Below, in pieces: positions 32,389 to 42,852 of a stretch of DNA of 64,000 nucleotides (position 1 is its first letter; the number at the start of each line of letters is the position of its first letter). The stretch comes from Deltaproteobacteria bacterium (GTDB lineage: Bacteria; Myxococcota_A; UBA9160; UBA6930). Made by a program: the position numbers and the translations under genes. Where the stretch lies: assembly GCA_029261795.1 (NCBI GenBank), contig JAJDAP010000026.1, positions 1 through 64,000 of the forward strand. Direction: 5' to 3'. The notes beneath the pieces are model-generated. The model was not told the DNA's origin. It was given only the letters and a program-made list of their open reading frames with translations, and made no database searches.

Positions 32389-34622
32389 AGTCGAATGATG
32401 AACGTCGTGCCTTCGCCGACTTCGGTCTCGAAGCTCAGCGTGCCGCCGTGCTTCTCGGTGATCGCCCGATAGGAGATCGCCAGTCCCTGCCCGGTTCCCC
32501 TTCCGACTTCCTTGGTCGTGAAGAACGGATCGAAGACCTTCTCCCGGATGGCCTCGGGGATGCCCGTGCCCGTGTCAGTGACCCGGATCTCGGCGAACCC
32601 GTCGCCGTGCAGGGTGGCGACGGTGATCGCCCCCTTCTCCGTCTCGCTCCCTCCGGCTGCGGCGATCGCGTGCGCGGCGTTGACGATCAGGACCAGGACG
32701 ACTTGATTGAGTTCCTGGCGGAAGCAGGGGACGGCCGGCATGTCCTCGGCGAACTCGGTCACGATGTCGGCGGCGTACTTCCATTCGCTCGATGCAACCG
32801 TGACCGTGCTTTCGATCGCACTCTTCAGGTCGGTCCGCTCGCGCGTGTCACCACCGCCAGGATGTGAGAACTCCTTCATCGCAGCGACGATCTTCGCGAC
32901 TCGTTCAACCCCTTCACGAGCCTGGGCGATCGCCCTTGGGATCTCCTCGACCAGGTAGTCGCGGTCGGCGTCGGCCACCCGCTCTTCCGTCTCCTTCACC
33001 AGCTCCGGCGTTGCGTTGCCTGCCCGGGCAGCGTCCAGGAGCGAGGCGTAGGCCTTCTCCAACGAGGCCAGGTCGTCGAACGCATCCTGCAGGAAACCGA
33101 TGTTGTCGCCAACGAACTGGATCGGCGTGTTGATCTCGTGGGCGACTCCAGCGGCGAGCTGTCCGATCGATTCCAGCTTCTGCGCCTGGACCAGCTGTGC
33201 CTCGAGCAGCCTCCGCTGGCTGATGTCGAGGATGATCGCAAGAAAGACCGGCTCGGACCCGAAAGTGGACAGCTGCAGATGGACCTCGACCGGATACAAC
33301 GAGCCGTCCTTGCGCCGATGGACCGTCGTGAACTTGATCGTGTCCTCCGCTCGCGTCCTCAGCGGCTCGACGCGTTCTGCAAAGTCATGCGCCGAAAGCT
33401 CCGGCTTCAAGTCCATCGGCGTCAGCCCGGAGAGCTCATCGAGCGAGTACTGCAGGTTCGCGAGCGCACCCGCGTTCGCATGGACGAAGCGGAGCGTGTC
33501 CGCATGGAAGACGTAGATCTCGTTCAACGAGCTATTGAGGATCTCTCCCATTTCCGCGATCCGCGCCTGCTGGCTGCTGTCCTGGAAGGTAACCACCGCG
33601 CCGACGACTGTTCCCTGCCCATCCCGCATCGGGGCACTGAGATACTCCACTGGGAAGCTGCTGCCGTCCCTCCTCCAGAAGACTTCATTCCGGACCTTGT
33701 GGACTGCGCCGTCCCGCAGGGTTGCGTAGATCGGACACTCGTCTGCTGGGTAGGGAGAGCCGTCCGGTCGGCCGTGATGGCAGATCGAGTGCATGGCGTG
33801 TCCGATCAGCTCGGCTTCGTCACGGCCCATCAACTGCAGCGCCGCAGGATTGACGAAGGTTGCCCGCCCATCGAGGTCGATTCCGTAGATCCCCTCCCCG
33901 GCCGATTCCAGGATCGCGTCGCTCCGCGCACGGCTCTCGCGCAGATCGCGCGACGTCCTCTCGAGCGAGAGGTTTCGCTCCGCGAGTGCGTCCACTGATC
34001 CGCCCTTGAGCCATTCGTAGAGAACGGCATTCGCACCCAGGACGAAGACGATCGCCAGCGCGCCGTGAAACTGCCGTTGATAGGCGGCCTCGAGGCTCGG
34101 CGCCTCGGCGAAGACGTAGCCGTTCACGTGCATCGCGTGGAGTCCCAGCAGGCCGGCGCACGCGACGACTGCCCATACTGCGCCCGAGCGTCTGCCGGCT
34201 AGCAGCGCGGCGGTCAGAGGAAGCGTGCCCGCTGCAAAGCTCGCGGGCAGGCCGATGCCACCGGTGCGCAGCGACGAGAGCGCCATGACTGCGAACAGGA
34301 CCGCCATCATCACGTTCCCCGAGATCACCAGCGAGCCGGTGGCTCGGAGCAGCCAGGGACAGCCCAGGAACAGTGCAGCTCCGATGGCGCTCGCGATGGC
34401 GGGCGTGCCGATACCCGCCTCCGAGAAGATCGAAATCGACAAGCTGCCGAGAGCCAGCGCGGCAACGAGGCTCATCCCCACCACCAGACGGGCCCGCCGA
34501 AGGTGGTCCTCGCCGAACTCAGAACATTCCGCGGGAAGAGCAGAATCGAGCGATCGCAGGAGGCTCGGCCCGAGCCACCCGGCGGGGGCCACTTTCGAAC
34601 CGGTGGTATCGGAGTTCTTCAA
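32376..34622 (-). CDS. Membrane-associated PAS histidine kinase
   Basis: This 748-residue sensor kinase has six or so membrane helices (residues about 45-215), PAS 1 (about 240-355, [26 protein letters not shown]), PAS 2 (about 365-480), a dimerisation/phosphoacceptor domain with the histidine in [17 protein letters not shown], and a HATPase with N box [16 protein letters not shown]1 DTGTGIP and [18 protein letters not shown]. It is closely related to the divergent kinase at 34965 and shares its unusual long helical insert between H box and N box. Its target is probably one of the receivers at 36983-38430. Confidence 0.9.
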   Translation of the reverse strand: MKNSDTTGSKVAPAGWLGPSLLRSLDSALPAECSEFGEDHLRRARLVVGMSLVAALALGSLSISIFSEAGIGTPAIASAIGAALFLGCPWLLRATGSLVISGNVMMAVLFAVMALSSLRTGGIGLPASFAAGTLPLTAALLAGRRSGAVWAVVACAGLLGLHAMHVNGYVFAEAPSLEAAYQRQFHGALAIVFVLGANAVLYEWLKGGSVDALAERNLSLERTSRDLRESRARSDAILESAGEGIYGIDLDGRATFVNPAALQLMGRDEAELIGHAMHSICHHGRPDGSPYPADECPIYATLRDGAVHKVRNEVFWRRDGSSFPVEYLSAPMRDGQGTVVGAVVTFQDSSQQARIAEMGEILNSSLNEIYVFHADTLRFVHANAGALANLQYSLDELSGLTPMDLKPELSAHDFAERVEPLRTRAEDTIKFTTVHRRKDGSLYPVEVHLQLSTFGSEPVFLAIILDISQRRLLEAQLVQAQKLESIGQLAAGVAHEINTPIQFVGDNIGFLQDAFDDLASLEKAYASLLDAARAGNATPELVKETEERVADADRDYLVEEIPRAIAQAREGVERVAKIVAAMKEFSHPGGGDTRERTDLKSAIESTVTVASSEWKYAADIVTEFAEDMPAVPCFRQELNQVVLVLIVNAAHAIAAAGGSETEKGAITVATLHGDGFAEIRVTDTGTGIPEAIREKVFDPFFTTKEVGRGTGQGLAISYRAITEKHGGTLSFETEVGEGTTFIIRLPLD

Positions 34623-34964
34623 GTTGAGCTCTACCCGCGTCTGTCTGGCTGTGCGCTTCCGGGCCGACCGTAGTCGTTAAGCGTAGTAGCGCGGCCCTTT
34701 CTATCGGGCTGCCGGCTTCCGCGCTCAAGCTCGATCGTTCACAAACGAGGCGTCGGTAGAACTACGTACTGGTCTACGTCGAAGTGCTCCGCGGTATCCG
34801 CGAATCCAATGGTGTTAGTTCGGGCAAGGCCCGATGGGGGCGAGATTATTGAAAGATCACGCAAAGGATCGCCAACTGAGACCTCACTCTCGGCTTCCGC
34901 GATGCCGACGAGCCCAGAAGCAGCAAAGCGCAACGCGAAAAGTTCGCACTCGAAGGACAACCCA
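34623..34964. other. 342-bp divergent spacer between two histidine kinase genes
   Basis: It should contain both promoters. An ORF extension of the MHYT kinase (from ATG 34809) runs through the right half but is not protein-like. No repeat, hairpin or clear -35/-10 pair was found by eye. Confidence 0.4.
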
Positions 34965-36986
34965 GTGAAGCACTTCCTGATGTTCCTGGACGGAAGCGAG
35001 GATCTGAGCCAGGCGCTAGTCGGCGAGTACGATCTCCGGCTCGTCGCGCTGTCGATAATGGTCGCCAGCATCGCGGGGTACGCGGCGCTGCTGATATCGG
35101 ACCGTATCGCGAGCAGCGGCGTCCGGCGGACGCGCATCATCTGGCTGACCGCGGGTGCCCTCGCGATGGGCTGCGGAATCTGGACGATGCACTTCGTCGG
35201 CATGCTCGCCTTCCAGCTGCCCGTGACGGTCGGCTACAGCCCGCTCCTGACCCTCCTCTCCGTGGTTCCTGGAGTCGCCGGTGCGGCCGTCGCGCTCGGT
35301 TCCATGAGCCGCGAATCAGTGGGGTTCGCCCGGCTGAATCTCAGCGGGCTCGTGATGGGCTCGGGCATCGGCGCAATGCACTACACCGGCATGGCCGCGA
35401 TGGTGATGTCAGCATCCATGAAGTACTCGCTGCCGCTGTTCGCGCTGTCGATCCTGGTGGCACACGTTCTCGCGACTTTCTCGCTGTACGTGAAGTTCGT
35501 GCTCGCGCGAAACAGGAACTGGAGTTCGGCTCACGGCAAGGGCATCGCCGGGTTGATCATGGGATGCGCAGTCGCCGGAATGCACTACACGGCCATGGTG
35601 GCCGCGGTCTACTTCCCGGGCGATGGCGGCGCGCGCCCTGACCTCGTCCTGGCCCCCCTGACCCTCGGTCTCGCGGCGGCATTTGGAACCACCGTCGTTC
35701 TCGCCACTGCGATCCTCGCCACGATCGTCGACCAGCGTATGCAGGGTATCAGCGAGGCGCTGCTCGCGAGCGAGACGCGCCACCGTCTGATCCTGGAGAC
35801 CGCGGGTGAAGGAATCCTGAGCACGGATGAGAAGGGTCTCGTGGTCAGCTTCAATTCCGCCGCCGCGAAGATCTTCGGCTACTCGGTGGAGGACGTCGTC
35901 GGGTCCAACGTTTCGATGCTGATCCCCGAGGAGACGGCCCGGAACCACGACGAATTCATCGCACGCTACCTGGTAGACGGAACGAGCAACGTCGTGGGCG
36001 CCACTCGCGAGCTGGATGCGAGACGATCCGACGGCACGCCGTTTCCGATCTCGTTGACCGTGAGCGAGTGCGAGGTTCTCGGACAACGGGCCTTCAGCGG
36101 GATCTTTCGCGATCTGAGCGAGAAACGCGGCCTCGAGGCGCAGCTTCTCCAGGCACAGAAGCTCGAGTCGATCGGACAGCTTGCTGCCGGCGTCGCCCAC
36201 GAGATCAACACGCCCGCGCAGTACGTGGGTGACAACATCGAATTCCTGAGCGAATCGCTGGGCGAGCTGATGGGCGTCTTCAAGAAGTTCGATGGGTTGC
36301 TGCAGGCGGCGGTGTCTTCCGGGGTTCTCGAGGAGGTGGTCGCTGAGGTCCGCGAGGCGCTCGAGGCCGCAGACTTCGAGTTCCTCGAGGAAGAGGTTCC
36401 CCGAGCGCTCGGTCAATCGAGCGAGGGAATCAAGCGCGTCACGAAGATCGTCACGGCGATGAAGGAATTCTCGCATCCGGGGGCGCACGAGAAGATGCCG
36501 GTCCAGATCAACAGGGCGATCGAGAGCACGCTGACCGTGGCCTCGAACGAATGGAAATACGTCGCAGAGGTCGAGACCGACCTCGAGCAGAGCCTGACGC
36601 CAGTGGCTTGCTTTGCCGCCGAGTTCAACCAGGTGATTCTCAACCTCGTGGTCAACGCTGCGCACGCGATCGACGGGCAGGATCGCGAGGCCAGCGAGAA
36701 GGGGAAGATCACCATTCGAACCCGACGCGACGGGGACTGGGTCCAGATCGAGATCAGTGACGATGGGCCGGGCATTCCCAAAGAAGTCTGCTCGCGCATC
36801 TTCGATCCATTCTTCACGACCAAGGAGGTCGGCAAGGGCACGGGACAAGGGCTGGCGATTGCGCGATCGGCGATCGTCGACAAGCACGGGGGAACCATCG
36901 AGGTGGAGAGCGAACCGGGTAGTGGCACGACGTTCAGGATCCGGCTGCCAATCGGGGCCGAATCGCCTTGCGAGGCCGAAGCATGA
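34965..36986 (+). CDS. MHYT-domain PAS histidine kinase
   Basis: The N-terminal integral-membrane MHYT sensor has three diagnostic repeats (WTMHFVGM, GAMHYTGM, GMHYTAM), proposed to bind a metal and sense diatomic gases. Then come a PAS domain (AGEGILSTDEKGLVVSFNSAAAKIFGY), an H box [17 protein letters not shown] box NLVVNAAHAI and [21 protein letters not shown] 34965 has GAAGGA eight bases upstream; the ORF-track start at 34809 would add 52 implausible residues. Its stop overlaps the start of the REC-HDOD gene (ATGA), so kinase and regulator are coupled. Confidence 0.9.
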   Translation: MKHFLMFLDGSEDLSQALVGEYDLRLVALSIMVASIAGYAALLISDRIASSGVRRTRIIWLTAGALAMGCGIWTMHFVGMLAFQLPVTVGYSPLLTLLSVVPGVAGAAVALGSMSRESVGFARLNLSGLVMGSGIGAMHYTGMAAMVMSASMKYSLPLFALSILVAHVLATFSLYVKFVLARNRNWSSAHGKGIAGLIMGCAVAGMHYTAMVAAVYFPGDGGARPDLVLAPLTLGLAAAFGTTVVLATAILATIVDQRMQGISEALLASETRHRLILETAGEGILSTDEKGLVVSFNSAAAKIFGYSVEDVVGSNVSMLIPEETARNHDEFIARYLVDGTSNVVGATRELDARRSDGTPFPISLTVSECEVLGQRAFSGIFRDLSEKRGLEAQLLQAQKLESIGQLAAGVAHEINTPAQYVGDNIEFLSESLGELMGVFKKFDGLLQAAVSSGVLEEVVAEVREALEAADFEFLEEEVPRALGQSSEGIKRVTKIVTAMKEFSHPGAHEKMPVQINRAIESTLTVASNEWKYVAEVETDLEQSLTPVACFAAEFNQVILNLVVNAAHAIDGQDREASEKGKITIRTRRDGDWVQIEISDDGPGIPKEVCSRIFDPFFTTKEVGKGTGQGLAIARSAIVDKHGGTIEVESEPGSGTTFRIRLPIGAESPCEAEA

Positions 36987-38194
36987 AGCGCGTACTCTTC
37001 GTGGACGATGAGCCCAAGATCCTCGACGGTCTGCGGCGTACCCTGCGCCCGCTCCGAAAGGAATGGGACATGGTATTCGTAGCCAGTGGGGCAGAGGCCA
37101 TCGAAGAGACGGGCAAGGAACCATTCCAGCTGGTCGTGACGGACATGCGGATGCCCGGTATGGACGGCGCCGAGCTCCTCGCTTGGTTCCACGACAACCA
37201 TCCGAGGACGATCCGCTTCGCGCTCTCGGGCCACGCGGAGGCGGAAGGCGTCATGCGCGCCGTGCCGATCGCGCACCAGTTCATGTCCAAGCCGTGCGAC
37301 GCCAAGCAGCTCAGAGAGGTAGTGACCCGAGCCTTCGACCTGCAGGAGCTTCTCGGCGACTCGCGCACCCAATCCCTGGTCGGAACGATGAGTGGCCTGC
37401 CCTCGCGACCAACGACCTACACGGCCGTGCTGCAGGCGATCGCCGATCCGGAAGTCGAACTCGCGCAGATCGCCCAGATCATCGAGTCGGACGTGGCTAT
37501 GTCAGCGAAGGTGTTGCAGCTGGTCAATTCGGCGTTCTTCGGAATGCAGCAGAACATGGCGGACATCGGCCGAGCCACCAACTTCCTGGGTCTCAACACC
37601 ATCCGAGACCTCGTACTCTCGGTCGAAGTCTTCCGGCCGCCTTCGAATTGCGCCAAGGAAGTGGAGGCGTTCCTCGAGGCGCTGCAGATGCGTTCCATCT
37701 GGACGGGGGCCGTGGCGAAAAAGATGTTCGAGGACAAGCGTTCGTCCGAGCTGGCCTTCACGGCGGGTGTCCTTCACGACATCGGAATGCTGATGCTCGC
37801 GACCCGGCTTCCCGAGCAGTACTCGACCGTATTGAAGGAGGCAGGCGAGACGCTGCGCCCGCTGTCCGAGATCGAGATCGAGATCTTCGGGGTTAGCCAC
37901 GAGGCGATCGGCGCCTACCTGCTCGGTGTCTGGGGGCTGCCGTACCCGATCCTCGAGACCGCCGCCTATCATGATCGGCCAGCCAGAATCGAGCAGACGG
38001 GCTTCTCCGAGCTGGCGGCCGTGCACGTCGCGAGTGCACTCGTCGAGACGAGCCTGGCGGAGTCCGGTGCGCCCTTCGCCTGGGGGAGAGCTGTCGACTC
38101 GGACTACCTGGAATCCCTCGGTGTGGCGGACCGCCTTCCCGAGTGGGAATCCATCGTCGCCCGTGACGCGGCGCAAGGTGGAGACCCGGAATGA
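36983..38194 (+). CDS. Response regulator with HDOD output domain
   Basis: This 403-residue protein has a receiver (residues 1-125: VDDEPK acidic pocket, phospho-acceptor Asp in VVTDMRMPGMDG, switch Ser/Lys in ALSGHAE and SKPCD) followed by an HDOD domain (about 135-335, LPSRPTTYTAVLQAI, VLQLVNSAFFG, GVLHDIGMLML). HDOD domains are HD-fold relatives without a complete metal site and act as signalling adaptors. It begins inside the kinase stop (ATGA), and its own stop overlaps the start of the next receiver in the same way. The partner kinase is almost certainly the MHYT protein. Confidence 0.92.
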   Translation: MKRVLFVDDEPKILDGLRRTLRPLRKEWDMVFVASGAEAIEETGKEPFQLVVTDMRMPGMDGAELLAWFHDNHPRTIRFALSGHAEAEGVMRAVPIAHQFMSKPCDAKQLREVVTRAFDLQELLGDSRTQSLVGTMSGLPSRPTTYTAVLQAIADPEVELAQIAQIIESDVAMSAKVLQLVNSAFFGMQQNMADIGRATNFLGLNTIRDLVLSVEVFRPPSNCAKEVEAFLEALQMRSIWTGAVAKKMFEDKRSSELAFTAGVLHDIGMLMLATRLPEQYSTVLKEAGETLRPLSEIEIEIFGVSHEAIGAYLLGVWGLPYPILETAAYHDRPARIEQTGFSELAAVHVASALVETSLAESGAPFAWGRAVDSDYLESLGVADRLPEWESIVARDAAQGGDPE

Positions 38195-38430
38195 GCGCCG
38201 GCAAGGTCAAGATCCTGTGCGTAGACGATGATCCGAATCTCCTCGACGGATTGCGACGGAACCTCCGCAGACACTTCGATGTGAGAACGGAGGAGAGCGG
38301 CGCCAACGGTCTGCGAGCGATCGAGGAGACCGAGGGCGGCTTCGCCGTCGTGGTCTCCGATCTCCGCATGCCCGAGATGAATGGAATCGAGTTCCTCAGC
38401 AACGTTCGCGGGATCGCGCCGGACACTGAG
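38191..38430 (+). pseudogene. Response regulator receiver, truncated
   Basis: Beginning at ATG 38191 it encodes ILCVDDDPNLLDGLRRNLRR, then VVVSDLRMPEMNGIEFLSNVRGIAPDT, the first 80 residues of a receiver with acidic pocket and phospho-acceptor Asp. At about 38430 the family pattern ends and the DNA becomes the 3' part of the convergent sugar dehydrogenase gene. The frame stays open antisense to 39603 by chance. The lysine-containing last third of the receiver and any output domain are missing. Confidence 0.75.
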
Positions 38431-39468
38431 ACTGGCAGGGAGGCCGGTCGTATCTCCGACGATGCCGACGCCGGGGACGAACTTGAAGCTGCCCTCCTTG
38501 AGGTTCCAGCCCAGGTTGGCGCCGGCATCGCCGAGGAACGAGAGACGGTTGATCTCCTCGACCGTGCCCTGCCCCACGTCGGGAAGCCAGATCGTGGCGT
38601 CACTCGTGGCCGGATCGACGTCGATGCTGAATCGGAACGGATTGCGAACGCCCGAGTACAGGATCTCGGAGAGAGCGCTGGCACTCCCGACGAACGGATT
38701 GTCGGCCGGGATGCCGTAGGCGCCGTTCGCCGAGTTCGTTCCGAGCGGGTCGATCCGCAGGACGTTGCCGAGAACCGTCGTCGGGTCCTGGCCGTTCCCG
38801 GTCGCGCCGTGGCCCGCTCCGACGTCGTCGGCCGCGCCTCCATCGCCAAATCCGATGAGCAGCGTTCCGTCCGGCGCAAAGGCGAGCTGTCCGCCATTGT
38901 GATTGTTCTGGGGCTGATCGACGCGCATGATCTCCCGACGGCTACCGGAGAATGTCGCGGCGCCGGGATCCGTCATCGTCCACTCGGTGATGACCGCCTG
39001 GTGATCGAATGTCTCGCCCGCATTCAGCGGTACCGTGAAGTCAGCGGTGCCACCGCCAGGCGAGCTGTGGTGGGTGTAGAAGCGTCCTGCACCCGGGGTC
39101 CCGGCATTTCCGAAATCGGGATGGAATGCCAATCCGATCAGGCCCCGTTCACTGAAAGGTGGAATCGCACCGATCTCGCTGGAAAGGTCGAGGAACGCCG
39201 TGGCGGACTGGGTGCCTCCCTCGACGACGGAGATCTCGCCCAGCTGATCGAAGACGAACAAGCGATCCGACCCGTCGTCGGCGTGGGTGGCCCCGATCGG
39301 CGCGACGAGACCGCTCGCAACCACGTCGAGCTCGACGACGACGCTGCTCTTGGGGATCGGCGCCGGAAAAGGATCGGCAATCGCCTGGCCCAGGGCGGGC
39401 GCGACCAGCAGCAGGATTCCGAGTGCGCTGACGCCCGGCAGGGTGATTCGGGGATTCCTGAGACGCAT
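38430..39468 (-). pseudogene. PQQ-dependent sugar dehydrogenase-like protein, 3'-truncated
   Basis: An exported six-bladed propeller protein of the soluble aldose sugar dehydrogenase (Gdh-B) type: signal peptide LPGVSALGILLLVAPALGQA, then GLVAPIGATHADDGSDRLFVFDQLG, RGLIGLAFHPDFG, NHNGGQLAFAPDGTLLIGFGDGG and SGVRNPFRFSID with GWNLKEG. The normal C-terminal blades after GIVGDTTGLPASLSV are absent; the reading frame instead runs antisense into the truncated receiver gene. ATG 39468 (or 39480) is the start. Without the last blades it is probably inactive. Confidence 0.75.
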
Positions 39469-39656
39469 GGCTGCCTCCACTCACTCGCTGATCCGCGATG
39501 TCGTGGAAGTCTGTGGCTCCGGGTGAGAAAAAATGGCGCAGCAGCAGCCCCGGAAGGCACCTTGCTCCTGGCTCGGGCCGTCGTAGCCTCGCTAGCGGCG
39601 TAGCGCGCTCATGAATAGTCCGGGCTAGAGCAGGGCTAGAGCCGACCTCGCGCCTG

Positions 39657-40058
39657 TCAGGCCAGCGTCGCTCGGATCTCCTGCAGACTCTGACGAATGC
39701 GTCGCAGCTGGCTGCGCGGATCGGCGTCGAGCGCCATCTCGAGCTGGGGCGTATCGAGGGCCTTGCCGACGCCGAGTTCGGAGAGTTTTCGGCGTGCACC
39801 GGCGATGGTGAACTTCTCTTCCCAGAGCAGACGCTTGATCAGTTGGATGATCTCGATATCGCGCTGGCGGTAGAGGCGTTGCTTGGAGCGCGATTTGGTC
39901 GGCGCCATCCAGCGGAACTCGCTCTCCCAGTAGCGGAGCACGTAGGGCTTCACGCCGGTGAGCTTGCTGACTTCGCCGATCCGGTAGTAGCGTTTGCCAA
40001 CGTCTTCGCGGGCGCGGGAACGCGCACTCTTCCGTCCACTGGTCCCATCTTCAGCCAC
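39657..40058 (-). CDS. MerR-family transcriptional regulator
   Basis: This 133-residue protein has an N-terminal winged-helix MerR domain (RYYRIGEVSKLTGVKPYVLRYWE, SKQRLYRQRDIEIIQLIKRLL) and a short helical tail, with no metal-binding cysteines. GTG 40058 has AGGAGGG directly upstream and is preferred over the ATG at 40088. In many deltaproteobacteria a MerR-like gene of this type follows ihfA, and the same order pheT-ihfA-merR occurs here. Regulon unknown. Confidence 0.82.
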   Translation of the reverse strand: MAEDGTSGRKSARSRAREDVGKRYYRIGEVSKLTGVKPYVLRYWESEFRWMAPTKSRSKQRLYRQRDIEIIQLIKRLLWEEKFTIAGARRKLSELGVGKALDTPQLEMALDADPRSQLRRIRQSLQEIRATLA

Positions 40059-40100
40059 GGCACCCTCCTGACGGTCTTGTTGTAGCACGCCGGGAACGCT

Positions 40101-40415
40101 CTAGTAGCTGGGCGGGCGCTCAGGTGTCTCGGACGGAAGCTCGTCGTTCAACTCATCCTTCAAGACGTTGCTCGGCTTGAAGGTGAGCACGCGACGCGCG
40201 GCCAGCCGGATCTCTTCGCCGGTCTGCGGGTTGCGACCCTTGCGAGCGTTCTTCTCCCGGACGACGAAATTGCCGAAGCCCGAGATCTTGACCTTCTCCC
40301 CATCCGCAAGGGTGTCCTTGATGATGTCGAAGATCCGCTCCACCAGCTCTGCGGACTCTTTCTTCGAGAATCCGACGCGCTCGTAGATCTGCTCGACGAT
40401 GTCTGCCTTGGTCAC
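40101..40415 (-). CDS. ihfA: Integration host factor alpha subunit
   Basis: This is a 104-residue HU/IHF-fold DNA-bending protein: TKADIVEQIYERVGFSKKE, then VKISGFGNFVVREKNARKGRNPQTGE, which includes the minor-groove arm with proline (R-N-P-Q-T-G), and RRVLTFKPSNVLK. It is slightly longer than the 95-100 usual, with an acidic Pro-rich tail. Start GTG 40415 follows GGGGGAG. Its place immediately after pheT is the classical himA location. Confidence 0.93.
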   Translation of the reverse strand: MTKADIVEQIYERVGFSKKESAELVERIFDIIKDTLADGEKVKISGFGNFVVREKNARKGRNPQTGEEIRLAARRVLTFKPSNVLKDELNDELPSETPERPPSY

Positions 40416-40452
40416 GGCTCTCTCCCCCTGTTGGCGGCCTCGAGCGGCCGCC

Positions 40453-42852
40453 CTAACGGAGTTCTCCCCCGAACTGACGCGAAAGGAGTTCGACGACCCG
40501 ATCGGTGGATTTTGCCACCTCCGGTTCCGTCAGGGTCCGATCGCTGCGCTGGAAGACCAGGCGAAATGCGACGCTCACCTTGCCCTCCGGAACACCCTTG
40601 CCCTCATATCGGTCGAACACGCGGACCGACTGCAGGGAGCCGCCGGCCTTTTTGCGGATCGCCTCGAGGATCTCGCCGGCCGGTACCGCAGCATCGAGCA
40701 GTACCGCCAGATCGCGCAGCACCCGCGGATGACGCGACACTTCCTGGTACTGGGGCGGGCCGCCTGCGGCCGCGTCCAGGGCATCGACATCGATGACGGC
40801 CAGCGCGACGCTGGGCTCGAGTTCGAAGCGCCGGGCGGTCTCGGGATGCAACTCGCCGACCGTGGCAACCACCTGGCCGCCGACCCGGAATTCACCGGAA
40901 GCACCGGGGTGGAAGAACGGCTCGACCTCGCCGCCCCGGAATTGGAAGCGATGCCCCAGATCGCTCAACAAGCGCTCCACGACGCCCTTTGCGCGGAAGA
41001 ACACAGGGATCTCAGCACGGTCCCACAAGGCCGGGTCCCGGGGCAAGGAGATCAAGGCGACAGCCTGGAAGCGTTCGTCGGGCAGCGCGCCGACCTCGCC
41101 CGCGCCGAACACGCGGCAGCACTCGAAGATGCGGAGCGCGTCGGCCTGGCGCGCCAGGTTGCCGTGGGCCACCCGCAGGATCGAACCCACGAGCTGCGAA
41201 CGAAGCCCGGGCAGTTCGGCGTGGATCGGGTTCTGGAGCCGCACCGCGGCGCGACGTGGATCTTCCTCGGACAGACGCAAGGCGTCCGGCTCGCTGGTCG
41301 GGATCCAGGGCGCCGTCATGATCTCGGTCAGGCCAGATGCGACCAGGCTGTCCTTGGTCGCCTGTACGGTCTTCCGTCGCGGAGGCTGGGTCGTTCCATC
41401 GACGGCGCCGCCCGGGAGTGTGGGCTCGATGGCATCGTAACCGTAGATCCTGGCGACCTCTTCGATCAGGTCCTCGGGAAGGTGGAGATCGCCGCGGTAG
41501 CGCGGCGGCTGCCCGGTCAACATCTCGCCGCTTCGCGTGGTCTCGACATCGACGCGTGCAAGGAGCGAGACGATCTCGTCCGTCGATAGCTTCGTGCCGA
41601 GCAGCCGATTCACCCGCAGCGGATCGAGCGCGATCGGGTCCGCTACCGGCACCGGCTCTCCCGACGCTTCCACTTCTCCGCGCGAGACGGTTCCACCGGC
41701 GAGTTCGGCCAGCAGGACGGCGGCCCGGGCCGCGGCACGGGATTGTCCGTCGGGGTCGACGCCTCGCTCGAAGCGATAGCTCGCATCGGAATGGAGACCG
41801 AGCCGCCGCGCGGTTCGGCGAATCCGCGACGGGTCGAACCGTGCGCTCTCGATCAGGATTTCGCTGGTGCCGTCGCTGACTTCGCTATCCACGCCGCCCA
41901 TCACGCCGGCAATCGCGATCGCGCCGGAATCATCGGCGATCACCATGTCATCGGCGAGCAACTTCCGGAGCTGATCGTCGAGGGTGCGAATCTCCTCGCC
42001 GGCTTCCGCGCGTCGAACCCGCACTGGTCCCTTCAGCTTGGCCAGATCGAAGATGTGAAGCGGCTGACCGAACTCGAGCATCACCAGATTCGATATGTCG
42101 ACGACGTTGCTGATGCTGCGGATCCCGCCCGCCTCGAGTCGCGCGACCAGCCAGTCGGGTGAGGGCCCGATCTGGATACCGCGAACCACCCTGGCGACAT
42201 AACGGGAGCAGCCCTCACGATCCTCGATCGCGACCTGAGCGTCCTCGGATGCGGCGCGATCGCCCTCTTCCGGCAGATAGCCTGGCATGCGCAGCTCGCC
42301 GCCAAAGTTGGCCCGCACCTCACGCGCCATACCGAGCATCGAGACCCAGTCTCCACGGTTCGGTGTCACCTCGAGATCGAAAACCGTTTCGCCCGCATCG
42401 GCCACGCTTGAAACAGGTGTTCCCGGCGCCGCGTCCGTATCGAGCACCAGGATGCCGTCGTGCTCGTCGCCGAGGCCGAGTTCGCGGCTCGAGCAGATCA
42501 TCCCGTTCGATTTCACGCCGCGGATCTTGGAACGCTTGATCTTGAGACCGTCTGGCATCACCGTCCCGTGCCGCGCGATGGCAACGCGTTGGCCCGCAGC
42601 CACGTTCGGAGCGCCGCACACGATCACGAGGGGCTCGTCTCCGCCGACATCGACGCTGCAAACAGAGAGCTTGTCGGCGTCCGGATGCTTCTCGCGCGTC
42701 TCGACGAGCCCCACGACGAAGCTCGACAGGTCCGCGCCCATCTCGATGACTTCTTCGATCTCGAGGCCGGCCGAGGTCAGCCGGGAACCGAGTTCATCCT
42801 GCGATTCTGGGAGATCGATCCATTCCGAGAGCCAGCCAAGCGGCATCCGCAT
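40453..42852 (-). CDS. pheT: Phenylalanyl-tRNA synthetase beta subunit
   Basis: This 799-residue subunit contains an N-terminal tRNA-binding OB domain (VGLVETREKHPDADKLSVCSVD), B3/B4 editing, the B5 domain (LPEDLIEEVARIYGYDAIEP), a core pseudo-catalytic domain and the C-terminal anticodon-binding FDX-ACB domain (VSRHPRVLRDLAVLLD). ATG 42852 overlaps the pheS stop (TGATG), so the two are translationally coupled; the longer ORF upstream is antisense-like sequence inside pheS. It ends 38 bp before ihfA. Confidence 0.97.
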   Translation of the reverse strand: MRMPLGWLSEWIDLPESQDELGSRLTSAGLEIEEVIEMGADLSSFVVGLVETREKHPDADKLSVCSVDVGGDEPLVIVCGAPNVAAGQRVAIARHGTVMPDGLKIKRSKIRGVKSNGMICSSRELGLGDEHDGILVLDTDAAPGTPVSSVADAGETVFDLEVTPNRGDWVSMLGMAREVRANFGGELRMPGYLPEEGDRAASEDAQVAIEDREGCSRYVARVVRGIQIGPSPDWLVARLEAGGIRSISNVVDISNLVMLEFGQPLHIFDLAKLKGPVRVRRAEAGEEIRTLDDQLRKLLADDMVIADDSGAIAIAGVMGGVDSEVSDGTSEILIESARFDPSRIRRTARRLGLHSDASYRFERGVDPDGQSRAAARAAVLLAELAGGTVSRGEVEASGEPVPVADPIALDPLRVNRLLGTKLSTDEIVSLLARVDVETTRSGEMLTGQPPRYRGDLHLPEDLIEEVARIYGYDAIEPTLPGGAVDGTTQPPRRKTVQATKDSLVASGLTEIMTAPWIPTSEPDALRLSEEDPRRAAVRLQNPIHAELPGLRSQLVGSILRVAHGNLARQADALRIFECCRVFGAGEVGALPDERFQAVALISLPRDPALWDRAEIPVFFRAKGVVERLLSDLGHRFQFRGGEVEPFFHPGASGEFRVGGQVVATVGELHPETARRFELEPSVALAVIDVDALDAAAGGPPQYQEVSRHPRVLRDLAVLLDAAVPAGEILEAIRKKAGGSLQSVRVFDRYEGKGVPEGKVSVAFRLVFQRSDRTLTEPEVAKSTDRVVELLSRQFGGELR

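Noticed and set aside
38191-39603. 470-residue continuation of the truncated receiver ORF
   Set aside because: After about residue 80 it is antisense to the sugar dehydrogenase, so it is not a fusion protein.
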